From assembly GCA_963739335.1 (NCBI GenBank), contig CAVUAC010000008.1:41111-105110 (forward strand): a stretch of 64,000 bases of DNA, written 5' to 3'. Below the pieces are notes generated by a model that was not told where the DNA came from, ran no database searches, and worked only from the letters and a program-made list of their open reading frames with translations. The translations under genes were made by a program, and so were the position numbers. This document shows positions 44,206 through 53,181 of the stretch, one piece after another. This stretch comes from UBA9647 sp963739335. GTDB lineage: Bacteria > Bacteroidota > Ignavibacteria > UBA10030. Numbering within the stretch: position 1 is the first letter of the stretch; every line of letters starts with the position of its first letter.

Positions 44206-46638
44206 CTACACTCCGTACGGCACCCAGATATTCTTGACCTGAGTGGACTTCAGCAGCAGTTTTTCACTCTTGAGTCCGCCCCAATCGATCTCTTCACCGT
44301 TCGAAACCCAGGTCTGTTTCATGTTGCTGATCGACGCTTCTTCGATACTCTTGCTTCCTTCCGTGCCGCCAAAGAACCAGATTGCGTCGACATCTTCATG
44401 CTCCGCGAGGATTTTGGCGATCGCGTCAGGATTCTGTGCAGTCAGGACATTCAGAACGCCGGCCGGCACATCAGAGTGTTGAATGACCTGCACCAAATCC
44501 ATCGCTGTCATGGCGTGCTTGCCGGCAACTACGACAGCTGTGTTTGCCATTGCCAGAGCAGGAGCCAGGATCGAGATCAAGCCAAGCAGCGGTGATTCAT
44601 CGGGAGCTCGCATTCCAATCACTCCGACCGGCTCGCGCAGTCCAACAACCAATCGTCTGCCAAGAACGGGCTGAACCGTTCCGCCGAACTTGTCGGCGTA
44701 GGCTGCGAAATCGAAAAGACGACTGACTGCCTGTTCAACATCGGCCTGTGCTTCAGCGAGAGCGCAGCCAGTTTGAGCGAGGATCCCAGCGGCGAAGCGC
44801 TCTTTTTCAACGGCAAGATTCTCAGCCCAGAAGTACAGTATTTGCGCACGCAGGTGTGCGGCCGATTCGAACCATGAAGGAAACGCAGCCCGCGCTGCTT
44901 CAACTGCATTGCGAACATCTTTCCTGTTGGCCTCGCCCACAACTGCCAACAATTCACCGGCTGGTGAAGTGACCTGGAAACTCCCCGCTTGATCCGGCCT
45001 TGCGAGCTTTCCACCGATCAGGAAGCGAAACGTTCTGTCGATGTTGTCAGGTGAAGTCAATTGGTGAGTGGTTGATTGGTGACTGGTTAATTGGTTACTG
45101 GTTAACTGGTGAGTGGTTGATTCTGCATCAGGACGTGCCGGTGGATGGCTTCCGTGGTCGGCTTCGACCATCACGTCGTACATTCCTTCCCGTCCCCCTT
45201 CACGACCGTACCCGCTTTCCCGGTATCCTCCAAACCCTGCTGCCGCATCGAAGAGGTTCGTCGAGTTGATCCAAACCGTTCCTGCCTTGACCTTGCGGGC
45301 AACATCCATCGCTGTGTCGATGTCTTGCGACCAGATCGAAGCAGCAAGGCCGTACCGTGTGTTGTTCGCTAACTGAATCGCCTCAGCGGGCGTCCGGAAT
45401 GTCAACGTGACCAGCACCGGTCCAAAGATTTCTTCCTGTGCGATGGTGTGCGATGGTTCTACATTCGTGAAGAGTGTCGGTGGCAGGAAATATCCGCCCT
45501 TCGGACATACGACGTTTTCCGGCTGCCACATCACCGCGCCCTCTTTCTTACCGATAACCATCATCTCCTGGATCTTCTTGAGCTGCTCGGCGTTGCTGAT
45601 CGCACCCATGTCCATCGCCTTGTCGAGCGGGTTGCCGACGCGCAGCTTGCTCATACGGCGCTTCAGACGCTTGATAAAGTCATCGTGGATCGCTTCCTGA
45701 ACAAGGAGTCGCGAACCGGCACAGCAGACCTGCCCCTCATTGAACCAGATTCCGTTGACTACGCCTTCAATCGCTGAATCAAGATCAGCGTTGTCGAAGA
45801 CGATGAACGGTGACTTGCCGCCAAGCTCCATGGTCAGATGCTTGCGCGAGCCGGCCGTCCCTTTTCTGATGATGCGCCCGACTTCTGTGGAACCTGTGAA
45901 TGTGACCTTCCAGGGAATTGGGTGCTCGTATAACATCGTGCCGGTTTTTGAGTCGCCGGTAATGACATTCACCACACCTGGCGGCAATTTGACTTCGTTC
46001 AGCAGGATATCGGCGAGCAGGAGGGCAGTCAGCGGCGTTGATTTCGACGGTTTGATAACCACCGTATTACCAGCAGCAATCGCCGGTGCGATTTTCCATG
46101 CCAGCATCAGGAAGGGAAAATTCCAGGGGACAATCTGCGCGATGACTCCGCCGGGACGATGTCCTGGAAATTCACGCCCCATGGTCTGAGCCCAGCCGGC
46201 GTGGTAGTAGAAGTGCCTGATCACGACGGGGACATCGATGTCTCTGGTTTCGCGGATCGGTTTGCCGTTATCGAGCGATTCAAGGACGGCAAAGATACGT
46301 GCGTGTTTTGCGATCGCCCGTGCAATGGCGTAGAGGTAACGGGCTCGTTGATGACCGGAGAGAGCGCTCCACGCTGGAAATGCTTTGTTTGCCGCATCGA
46401 TCGCTGCATCAACATCTTCCTTTGTGCCGAGCGCTATTTCTGCCAGCACCTCATCGCTCTTCGCCGGATTGATGGTCTTGAAGTAGCCGCCGTTCTTTGG
46501 CGGCTGCCACGCCCCGTTGATGTAGTGCGAGAATTTGGCGCCGTGGGCCTTGAGCCAATCTCTTGTTTTGGCTTCCGATTCCGGTGCAGGGCCGTAGTCT
46601 AATTTCTCGATGAGTGAGCTTAATTTCTCCTGGTCCAT
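44206..46638 (-). CDS. Double-domain aldehyde dehydrogenase
   Basis: The 810-residue product has a complete N-terminal ALDH domain (about 1-495) with PWNFP, Glu 271 (MELGGKSPF) and catalytic Cys 305 (FNEGQVCCAG). A second, shorter ALDH-like domain (about 530-810) has the NAD-binding part but no catalytic Cys or ELGG motif. The linker at about 506-527 is encoded by a simple repeat (see 45060-45122). deoC lies upstream on the same strand, 114 bases away. This ALDH probably oxidises acetaldehyde released by DeoC, or another aldehyde. The second domain may be structural. Confidence 0.88.
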   Translation of the reverse strand: MDQEKLSSLIEKLDYGPAPESEAKTRDWLKAHGAKFSHYINGAWQPPKNGGYFKTINPAKSDEVLAEIALGTKEDVDAAIDAANKAFPAWSALSGHQRARYLYAIARAIAKHARIFAVLESLDNGKPIRETRDIDVPVVIRHFYYHAGWAQTMGREFPGHRPGGVIAQIVPWNFPFLMLAWKIAPAIAAGNTVVIKPSKSTPLTALLLADILLNEVKLPPGVVNVITGDSKTGTMLYEHPIPWKVTFTGSTEVGRIIRKGTAGSRKHLTMELGGKSPFIVFDNADLDSAIEGVVNGIWFNEGQVCCAGSRLLVQEAIHDDFIKRLKRRMSKLRVGNPLDKAMDMGAISNAEQLKKIQEMMVIGKKEGAVMWQPENVVCPKGGYFLPPTLFTNVEPSHTIAQEEIFGPVLVTLTFRTPAEAIQLANNTRYGLAASIWSQDIDTAMDVARKVKAGTVWINSTNLFDAAAGFGGYRESGYGREGGREGMYDVMVEADHGSHPPARPDAESTTHQLTSNQLTSHQSTTHQLTSPDNIDRTFRFLIGGKLARPDQAGSFQVTSPAGELLAVVGEANRKDVRNAVEAARAAFPSWFESAAHLRAQILYFWAENLAVEKERFAAGILAQTGCALAEAQADVEQAVSRLFDFAAYADKFGGTVQPVLGRRLVVGLREPVGVIGMRAPDESPLLGLISILAPALAMANTAVVVAGKHAMTAMDLVQVIQHSDVPAGVLNVLTAQNPDAIAKILAEHEDVDAIWFFGGTEGSKSIEEASISNMKQTWVSNGEEIDWGGLKSEKLLLKSTQVKNIWVPYGV
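45060..45122. repeat. In-frame TTGGTGACTGG-type repeat inside the ALDH gene
   Basis: About eight degenerate copies of a 7-8 base unit (GGTTGATT, GGTGACT, GGTTAATT, GGTTACT) form the linker of the ALDH gene. They encode Thr/His/Gln/Leu/Ser-rich residues such as TTHQLTSNQLTS. The reading frame is preserved through the array. Confidence 0.8.
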
Positions 46639-46752
46639 GTTCTTCTCTTATGTTAGCATATAAAGATGAGCCACAAAGTCACTAAGTAAGATCTTGGGAT
46701 GGATGAGTTGTTTGTCCGTCCTTTGTGTCTTGGTGGTTTTCTTTTTTAATGG

Positions 46753-47820
46753 CTACGCCATTGGATGATACTGTGCATTCGAGTAACGGCCGAACGCAAG
46801 ATGCCGGAGCTGACGCTCGATATCGGTCAGTAAGCCGCTCGCTCCAATCCTGAAAAGATCCGGCTTGGTCCACTCAGGACCCAATTCCTCCAGCATCAGG
46901 GTCAACCAGAGCATAGCGTCCTTCGCTGTGCGGATACCTCCGGCTGGCTTGAAGCCGACGCGGTGATCATTCAGCACTCCCAGATCCATGAACCGTCGTA
47001 TCTGACGGACCATGACCAATCCGCTTGGCAGCGTCGCATTCGTCGGCTCGAAACCCGTCGACGTCTTGATAGTATCCGATCCTGCCATGATTGCCACTGC
47101 CGACGCTGCTGCGATGTTGGCCAGTGTTTCCAGATTTCCGACACCAAGGATGGTCTTGAGCTTTGCTCTCGTGCCGCAGACATTTCGGTACTCGGTTATT
47201 TCATCGTAAAGATACTTCCACTTTCCTGTGAGCACCTTCTCTCGACTGATGACGACGTCAATTTCTGTCGCACCTGCTTTGATGGCCAGGTCGATCTCCT
47301 TGAGTTTCACGGTCAAGAATGTCTGGCCGGCAGGAAATCCGGTCGCAACTGAGGCTACCGGAATACGACCGTTAAGGCATTGAACGGCTGTCTTCACCTG
47401 CGCAGGATAGACGCATACGGCGCCTACTGTGATGGAAAGATCCGCGATGCCCAGGGCGCTCTTGGTTTCTTGTTCCAGCGGAGCAAGTGCTTTTGCACAG
47501 AGGCGCGCCACTCTGCCGGGAGTGTCATCGCCCGCAAGCGTGGTTAAGTCGATGCATCGGATGGCGGTCAGGTATGCAGCGACCTGTGCCTCAACTTTGA
47601 ACGTGCGGCGGGTTCCGAGCTCGACGGCCCTCGCCTCGGCGGCGCTGCGGTTTACGCGCATCGGCTGGACCAGTCCAAGATCAAATGGAATCGGAGAGTT
47701 TATCCGTAAACCCTTCGCTCCTGTTGGTATCAACGCGGATCTCGAACTTCCCGGCAAAGCGATGCCGGGTCTGTGCCTGACAGCCGGCCTCGGTTTCAAT
47801 GTCGTGCGCTTTCTCTTCAT
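46753..47820 (-). CDS. deoC: Deoxyribose-phosphate aldolase (long form)
   Basis: The 355-residue product splits 2-deoxyribose-5-phosphate into glyceraldehyde-3-phosphate and acetaldehyde. The Schiff-base lysine lies in TIKTSTGF, and a second active-site Lys in GFKPAGGIR. It carries about 100 extra N-terminal residues relative to short bacterial forms. The ATG at 47820 was chosen; upstream in-frame codons translate intergenic sequence. Co-orientation with the ALDH gene suggests a deoxyribose-salvage operon. Confidence 0.92.
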   Translation of the reverse strand: MKRKRTTLKPRPAVRHRPGIALPGSSRSALIPTGAKGLRINSPIPFDLGLVQPMRVNRSAAEARAVELGTRRTFKVEAQVAAYLTAIRCIDLTTLAGDDTPGRVARLCAKALAPLEQETKSALGIADLSITVGAVCVYPAQVKTAVQCLNGRIPVASVATGFPAGQTFLTVKLKEIDLAIKAGATEIDVVISREKVLTGKWKYLYDEITEYRNVCGTRAKLKTILGVGNLETLANIAAASAVAIMAGSDTIKTSTGFEPTNATLPSGLVMVRQIRRFMDLGVLNDHRVGFKPAGGIRTAKDAMLWLTLMLEELGPEWTKPDLFRIGASGLLTDIERQLRHLAFGRYSNAQYHPMA

Positions 47821-48221
47821 AGAATCTCTCAGTGCGATTTTCCCTTGACAGGAATGAGTTGTGGGCTCATCAACTTCACTATGGTACCGAATTACGCAGC
47901 TAATTTCAAACTTGACGCTTTCGACTTGACCTGACAGCCCAACGATTTCCCTCCTACACTCTTCATTAGCCTGCATTCCTCATTCGGCCTCTTGCCTTTC
48001 ATTCTGAACTGACGTAGCTTTGTAGGGTTGCGATGCCCTCCACTACCGTGGAAGTACCGTAGAAGTCTCTTCCAGACCCGATTCCCGCCATAGAAGGAGA
48101 GCACTATGATTTGGCGCCCCATTTGGCACAACGACGCCACCATTCCAGCGACACTCTTCTCTGACTCCATAACCCATCGGTATCCGCGAACCATTCACGT
48201 CACAAATGACGGAGGATAAAC
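47821..48221. other. Intergenic region without a recognised gene
   Basis: Four hundred bases between divergent deoC and the small membrane protein gene. The string CTTTCATTCTGAACTGACG with GTAGCTTTGTAGG near 47995-48030 resembles strings near 21419 and 51800. A 38-codon frame from an ATG near 48105 is too weak to call. Promoters for both flanking genes should be here. Confidence 0.4.
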
Positions 48222-48650
48222 ATGGAACAGGAAAAAGGATCTACGGCAGAGGCTCCCCAGCCTGCGCCGACGCCTGAGGGGTACGAATTCACGCCTCAGC
48301 AGAACTTGACGATCAAGAACGTAGCCCAACGAATGAAGATCATAGGTGTTTTCTACCTGGTCTTTGCCGGTTTGGCGGCTCTCGGCGGAATCTTCATACT
48401 CATGCAGTCTTTGCCTCAGGCCCTCGTTGCATTCCTGGAGATAGCGCTTTTCGCTTTCATAGGGCTGTGGCATTACAGGGCTGCTGCCTCATTCCAAATG
48501 ATTGTCCAGACGCGCGGGAATGACATCACGCATCTGATGAAGGCTCTGGAGGAGCTGCGCAAAATCTATAACCTCCAGGTCTGGCTTATGATCATTGTGA
48601 TCGGATTGTTGGTTCTGGGGGTGATTGTCGGCGTGCTCATTGCGCTGTAG
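48222..48650 (+). CDS. Small membrane protein, DUF5362-like
   Basis: The 142-residue product has a Pro-rich cytoplasmic N-terminus containing FTPQQNLTIKNVAQRM. Three hydrophobic helices follow at about 41-60, 66-85 and 119-141, with a charged amphipathic segment (HLMKALEELRKIY) before the last. The pattern matches the DUF5362 family as I recall it; function unknown. GGAGG lies just before the ATG and a terminator follows. Confidence 0.7.
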   Translation: MEQEKGSTAEAPQPAPTPEGYEFTPQQNLTIKNVAQRMKIIGVFYLVFAGLAALGGIFILMQSLPQALVAFLEIALFAFIGLWHYRAAASFQMIVQTRGNDITHLMKALEELRKIYNLQVWLMIIVIGLLVLGVIVGVLIAL

Positions 48651-48682
48651 GATCAGCCCATAATTGGATGAAAATGCAGGCG

Positions 48683-48715
48683 AACGCCCCCGATCGACGG
48701 AGGCGTTTTTGTTTT
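48683..48715 (+). terminator. Rho-independent terminator
   Basis: AACGCC at 48683-48688 pairs with GGCGTT at 48702-48707, followed by a T-rich tract to 48715. It would end the 48222 transcript and may also serve the convergent decarboxylase gene. Confidence 0.7.
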
Positions 48716-48740
48716 CGTGACAACGAAGAGGAGGCTTGGA

Positions 48741-49874
48741 CTAGAGATTCCTGTGAACGATCTTCGCCGGGTCGAAGCCATTGAATCGCGTCGTTGACGC
48801 AGTCCCGTAGGCGCCGATGTCGATGGTATACAGGAAATCGCCCACCTCCAGATTTGCGGGCAACTCTGCGGAGAGCGTAATCTTGTCGAAACTGTCGCAG
48901 GTGGGGCCGACGACTGCGCAAATTTCAGTCTCACCTTGCTTGAACGCACTGAAGTTTGGTATCCAGTGGTCGTACACCACGCCGGAGTAGGTGTGGTAGA
49001 CGCCATCGTTGATGTGGTAGAAAATCTTTCCGCTCCTGCGCGCCTTGCCGATGATTTCCGCAACAAGGACGGCGGCAGTGGCGACGATGAACCGGCCGGG
49101 TTCGGCCAGAATCTCAATGTCATTTGGAAACAACCGGCTGAACTCGGAGTTCAACAGTGTCGCCAGTTTCTCGAACTGTGGGACCTGAGCATCGTACGGC
49201 ACCGGAAATCCACCGCCGATATCGAGCAGGTTCAATCCGTACCCCTTCTTCCGCGCGTCGTGGAAGATCTCCGAAGCGATCGCCAGCGCTTCGGAATAGT
49301 TGTCGAAGTTCGTGCACTGGCTCCCCACGTGGAAGCTGATGCCTTCCACCTTCAATCCCATCTCAAACGCCTGGTCAATCAGTCCCGCTGCCTCGCCCGG
49401 CTCAACGCCAAACTTCGTGCTCATTTCCACCTGTGAGCCGCTGTCGGGCACCTTCACTCGCACCACGAGTCCTGCGGTGTCGCAGTGCTCCTTCAGCTTC
49501 TTCAACTCTGCGACATTGTCGTACGTCACGAGCGGTTTGTATTGCTTGATCTTGCTGAGGGTGTGACGATCTTTGATGGTGTTGGAGAAGATAATCTTGT
49601 CCCACACGAAGTACTTCTTCTGCTGTCTCTCGAAGTGTTTGATGTACTGGTACACCTGCATGAACTCGTTGTATGATGCTACGTCGAAACTCGACCCTTC
49701 CTTGAAAAGCGTTTCGACGATTTGCTGCGTGGAGTTCGCCTTGACCGCGTAGTAGCACTGCACCCGCGGGAGGTGCTTCTTGAATGTCCGGTAGTTCTGC
49801 CGAATGATGTCGTGATCGAGGATACACAGCGGCGTGCCATGCTGCTCAACGAGCTTCAGAAGTTCATCTTTCAT
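48741..49874 (-). CDS. PLP-dependent ornithine (or lysine) decarboxylase, alanine-racemase fold
   Basis: The 377-residue product has PLP Lys 45 in YYAVKAN, HVGSQ for the phosphate/His stack, GGGFP, EPGR and the active-site Cys 326 in GPTCDSFD. This is the fold III ornithine/diaminopimelate decarboxylase layout, and its short length suits ODC. It would make putrescine (or cadaverine). The next gene on the strand upstream is a deoxyhypusine-synthase-like protein, which supports a polyamine role. Confidence 0.88.
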   Translation of the reverse strand: MKDELLKLVEQHGTPLCILDHDIIRQNYRTFKKHLPRVQCYYAVKANSTQQIVETLFKEGSSFDVASYNEFMQVYQYIKHFERQQKKYFVWDKIIFSNTIKDRHTLSKIKQYKPLVTYDNVAELKKLKEHCDTAGLVVRVKVPDSGSQVEMSTKFGVEPGEAAGLIDQAFEMGLKVEGISFHVGSQCTNFDNYSEALAIASEIFHDARKKGYGLNLLDIGGGFPVPYDAQVPQFEKLATLLNSEFSRLFPNDIEILAEPGRFIVATAAVLVAEIIGKARRSGKIFYHINDGVYHTYSGVVYDHWIPNFSAFKQGETEICAVVGPTCDSFDKITLSAELPANLEVGDFLYTIDIGAYGTASTTRFNGFDPAKIVHRNL

Positions 49875-49944
49875 GTCCGTTCGTTCTCCGATGGATTACT
49901 GCGGATCTTGTTGTTCCAAGCCCAGTTGCGACCGTGCCGAATCG

Positions 49945-50100
49945 TAAGCGGGACCTCACCCTTGCCCTCTCTCCTGGGAGGAGAGGGAACCTTGGTGTAC
50001 GCAGTTCTAGATTGCTCATCCGCACACAGCATAGCAAACCGTGCATATCGTAGGCAACCTTCCTCCCCCTCTAAGGGGAAGGACAGGATGAGGTCTGAAC
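49945..50100. repeat. Intergenic repeat shared with 41525-42050
   Basis: GACCTCACCCTTGCCCTCTC and CCTCCCCCTCTAAGGGGAAG occur here, with relatives near 41586 and 41763. The element separates the decarboxylase from the DHS-like gene. Confidence 0.5.
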
Positions 50101-50107
50101 CAACACA

Positions 50108-51292
50108 TTACCGCGGCAGCTTCTTCATCATGCCGCTGAGCTCGTCGACCTCTTTGTTGTTTTCGAGGTATGATTCGATCAGCTTCTGCCGCAGCTCGTC
50201 TCCGCGATCATACAGCCGCTTCAATTTCTTCGGCTTAGTGGTTTGAATGACATACGCCGCCAACAGCGGGAATGCCACGGTCACATCGATGTACGCTGTT
50301 ACAGTTTCCTCCAGCTTGGTGGGATCGATCTTCCCCCAGCTTGCCGCTTCGCTCGGAGGAGCTCCGGAGAGTCCGCCCGTGTCGGGACGAGCGTCGGTGA
50401 TGTTGATGTCGTAGTCCTGGCCGGCTTCCGGAATCATGAGCACTTCCTGGATCTGCGGCTCCGTCTGGAGCAGGAAATTCTTCGGGCTGCCGCCGCCAAC
50501 CAGAAGGACGCCTGTCTTGCCCTTTTCGTACCTTTTCGCATTCAGGATAATAGCTGTTGAATCGTTGACGTCGATGCTCGGGTCGATCTTCAGTTTGAAA
50601 TAATCCTTGAGACCCTTCGCTTCTGCCAGGAGTTCCAGTCCGGCCACATTCATGCCGATCGTCGAATCACCAGGCGATGATGTAAACACCGGAATACCGT
50701 TCCGGTACGCCGCTGCGAGAACACTCACCTCTCCCAGTTTGTTCTTCTTCTCGTACTCATTGACCACTTTGCCCAGGTGATGGTAGTACTCCCGTGTTCC
50801 CATCTCCTTCTGAAATTCAGGCCGCAACATGATCTTTCGCAGGATACGGTCAGTTGCCATGAGGACATCCTGGTAGTCAAAGAGAATATCATAGATTCTG
50901 GTAACACCCTTGTCGCGCAAATCAGCATCGTCGACGGTGTGGCTGCCGCGGAACATTGGCATGTTGAATGCAAAGTGCAGGTCGTGGTACATATTGGCTC
51001 CGGTGGAAACCATCCAGTCCACAAACCCGTGATTCATCAGCGGAATGATCGTAGACGGCCCGAGACCAGCCGGAGTCAAAGCGCCTGCAATGCTCAATCC
51101 GATGGTCACGTCTTTTTGAGAATACTTGTCGCGCATCAGCTGGCAGGCAGCTCTCAATCTCCCGCCATTGTACGCATCAAGATTGTCGATGACAGAAGCG
51201 ACGCTGCTCTTCTTGCTGATGGGCTTTGGAAGAACCCGTTTGCCTGACAAGTACGATTCCCGGGTTGTGTGGTGTTTCATGTGATGATCCAT
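50108..51292 (-). CDS. Deoxyhypusine-synthase-like protein, possible homospermidine synthase
   Basis: The 394-residue product matches the DHS family in length and motifs: the NAD-binding STGANMYHDLHF region, FTSSPGDSTIGMN, and GGGSPKNFLLQ containing the lysine equivalent to the enzyme-imine Lys. Bacteria lack eIF5A, and DHS-like enzymes are known to be related to homospermidine synthases, so a polyamine substrate is likely. The ATG at 51292 is spaced correctly from AAAGGA; starts at 51298 and 51328 are alternatives. The neighbouring decarboxylase could supply putrescine. Confidence 0.85.
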   Translation of the reverse strand: MDHHMKHHTTRESYLSGKRVLPKPISKKSSVASVIDNLDAYNGGRLRAACQLMRDKYSQKDVTIGLSIAGALTPAGLGPSTIIPLMNHGFVDWMVSTGANMYHDLHFAFNMPMFRGSHTVDDADLRDKGVTRIYDILFDYQDVLMATDRILRKIMLRPEFQKEMGTREYYHHLGKVVNEYEKKNKLGEVSVLAAAYRNGIPVFTSSPGDSTIGMNVAGLELLAEAKGLKDYFKLKIDPSIDVNDSTAIILNAKRYEKGKTGVLLVGGGSPKNFLLQTEPQIQEVLMIPEAGQDYDINITDARPDTGGLSGAPPSEAASWGKIDPTKLEETVTAYIDVTVAFPLLAAYVIQTTKPKKLKRLYDRGDELRQKLIESYLENNKEVDELSGMMKKLPR

Positions 51293-51991
51293 GATCATTC
51301 CTTTCAGTTTGACCTGAACGGTGCTCAAGAACTACCGTCCAATGTGCTTTCTTAAGAATAAGATGGGCCAAATTTAGCTTGATTTGCAACGATATGCAAC
51401 GGATTTGAGTGCCGCCGGTGCCCCTGAGATTTGTCGAAGAGACTGTTACAGCTTCTGGCAACCCGTGGATGAGCTCCTCCTCGAGGCGATGACGAAGGTC
51501 GCGAGCCAGAACAACATCGAGTACGTATCGCCATTCTGGAGCCACTGCTTCTTCGCGTATCGTGAGTACGATCCCGCCGATGAGAGACTCTCGTATCAGG
51601 AAGCGAGCATGATGTACATGCCTGTTGTGTCGCACCAAATGATGCCTGGCAGACTCAGCGAGACAAGCTCATCCTATTCCACTCTGATCAAGAGGTACGG
51701 AAGAGGTGCAACGTCTCGCCGGCACCAAACTGTGGTTCTCTGTGCCGTTCGGTGCAAGCTTCTTCCGATACACCTCTCGCCACCGGGCATTGTTGCCTTT
51801 CTAATGAAACTGCCGTAGTTTCTCTCCTCAAAGATCCGCCTGCCAAACATGGATCTGAGCACCGGGGCCGGCTGTACAGAGTGTCCACTTCTCGAATCTC
51901 TGTTCTTCCACTCTCGCTGGATTCTTCCTGCTGATGCAAGGAATTAGCGAGCGGCTCATATTGCTGCCATCACTGCGACACGGAGAATGTT
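51293..51991. other. Intergenic region without a convincing gene
   Basis: An open frame of 144 codons on the plus strand (51384-51818) has no recognisable domain, no good ribosome site and an erratic composition. CCTTTCTAATGAAACTGCCG near 51800 resembles strings near 47995 and 21419. The region should hold the promoters of the divergent DHS-like and DUF362 genes. Confidence 0.4.
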
Positions 51992-53176
51992 ATGCATCCA
52001 CCTGAGAAACCGAAGCACATTGATCGACGTGAGTTTGTGAAGATGGTCACCGTAGGAGGAATAGCGGCTGCAATCACGGAGGTCACCCCTGCCGCGTTGC
52101 TTGGGCAACAGAAAACACCGCCTCCAAAACCGGCCACCAATATTGAGGATGCGAGGAAGGTTCCCCGAACTGCTTCTTCGATGCCAGGGAAAATGCCGGG
52201 AGCTGTTGTGCAAACATATCACGACCGGTCGGTGGCGAGTAACAAGATCGACCTCGGCGTTGTTGATGCGATGGTGCGCAAATCGTTAATGGAACTCACA
52301 GGCACGGCGTCCATAGCCGCGGCCTGGAAGATGTTCGTCACTCCCGAAGACATCGTCGGCCTCAAGGTGAATCCTGTGGCCGGCAAGACGCTTTCCACGA
52401 GCCTCGAGATCACGCAGGCAGTCATCAGACAGCTCGAAGAAGTTGGCGTCCCGAAGAAAAACATCGTCATCTGGGATCGGCGGGAATTCGAGCTGGAGGA
52501 AGCAGGGTTTACAGCGGAGAACTTCCCTGGGGTTCGAATTGCCGGAACGGAACGAAAGGATGCAAAGGGATCGTACTACGATGCAAACGGCGTGCTGTAC
52601 GGCAAGGAGATGATCGACGAAGCGTGGTTCTACTGGGCTGATGTCGAACAAAAATATGACGCAGAGACAATCCCTTATATGATCAATGAAGGGAAGCATT
52701 CGTATTTCGGCAAGATCTGCACGCAGCAGGTGACCAAGATCGTCAACATACCGATCCTCAAGAACGCCGGTCCAACGGTGACGCTCGCGCTCAAGAATCT
52801 CGCCTTTGGCAGTATCTCGAATACGGGGAGGTTGCACAAGGATCTCTGGTCAGAGACGTGTGCCGAAGTTCCCTCGTTCGCGCCGCTGAGGGACAAGGTC
52901 GTCCTGAATATCGTCGACGGCATCAGGGGATGCTATAACGGCGGTCCTGCCGCCGATCCCAAGTTCTTCACGGATTACAAGACCGTGCTCGTCGGCACCG
53001 ATCCTGTCGCTGTCGATCGGATTGGCTACGAGATCGTTTTGAAGAAAAGACTCGAGGAGAAGGTCCAGAAGACCGAGGCGCCTGTCGGCCGCAAGTTCAT
53101 GGAGTTGGCTGGAGGCCTCGGACTTGGAATTGCTGATCTGGAGAAGATCAACCTTCAGAAGCTCAATCTCTCTTAG
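51992..53176 (+). CDS. DUF362-domain protein with Tat-type signal
   Basis: The 394-residue product begins with DRREFVKMVTVGGIAAAI, a twin-arginine-like signal, then a DUF362 domain (VGLKVNPVAGK, IVNIPILKNA, KNLAFGSISNTGRLHK, VDGIRGCYNGGP). The family is uncharacterised. Many members carry Fe-S cysteine motifs, which this one lacks. A DUF6599 gene follows within 6 bases, so the two are probably co-expressed in the envelope. Confidence 0.85.
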   Translation: MHPPEKPKHIDRREFVKMVTVGGIAAAITEVTPAALLGQQKTPPPKPATNIEDARKVPRTASSMPGKMPGAVVQTYHDRSVASNKIDLGVVDAMVRKSLMELTGTASIAAAWKMFVTPEDIVGLKVNPVAGKTLSTSLEITQAVIRQLEEVGVPKKNIVIWDRREFELEEAGFTAENFPGVRIAGTERKDAKGSYYDANGVLYGKEMIDEAWFYWADVEQKYDAETIPYMINEGKHSYFGKICTQQVTKIVNIPILKNAGPTVTLALKNLAFGSISNTGRLHKDLWSETCAEVPSFAPLRDKVVLNIVDGIRGCYNGGPAADPKFFTDYKTVLVGTDPVAVDRIGYEIVLKKRLEEKVQKTEAPVGRKFMELAGGLGLGIADLEKINLQKLNLS

Positions 53177-53181
53177 GTCTG

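Noticed and set aside
51384..51818. 144-codon plus-strand gene in the DHS-DUF362 gap
   Set aside because: No ribosome site or known domain is seen, and part of it overlaps a possible dispersed repeat.
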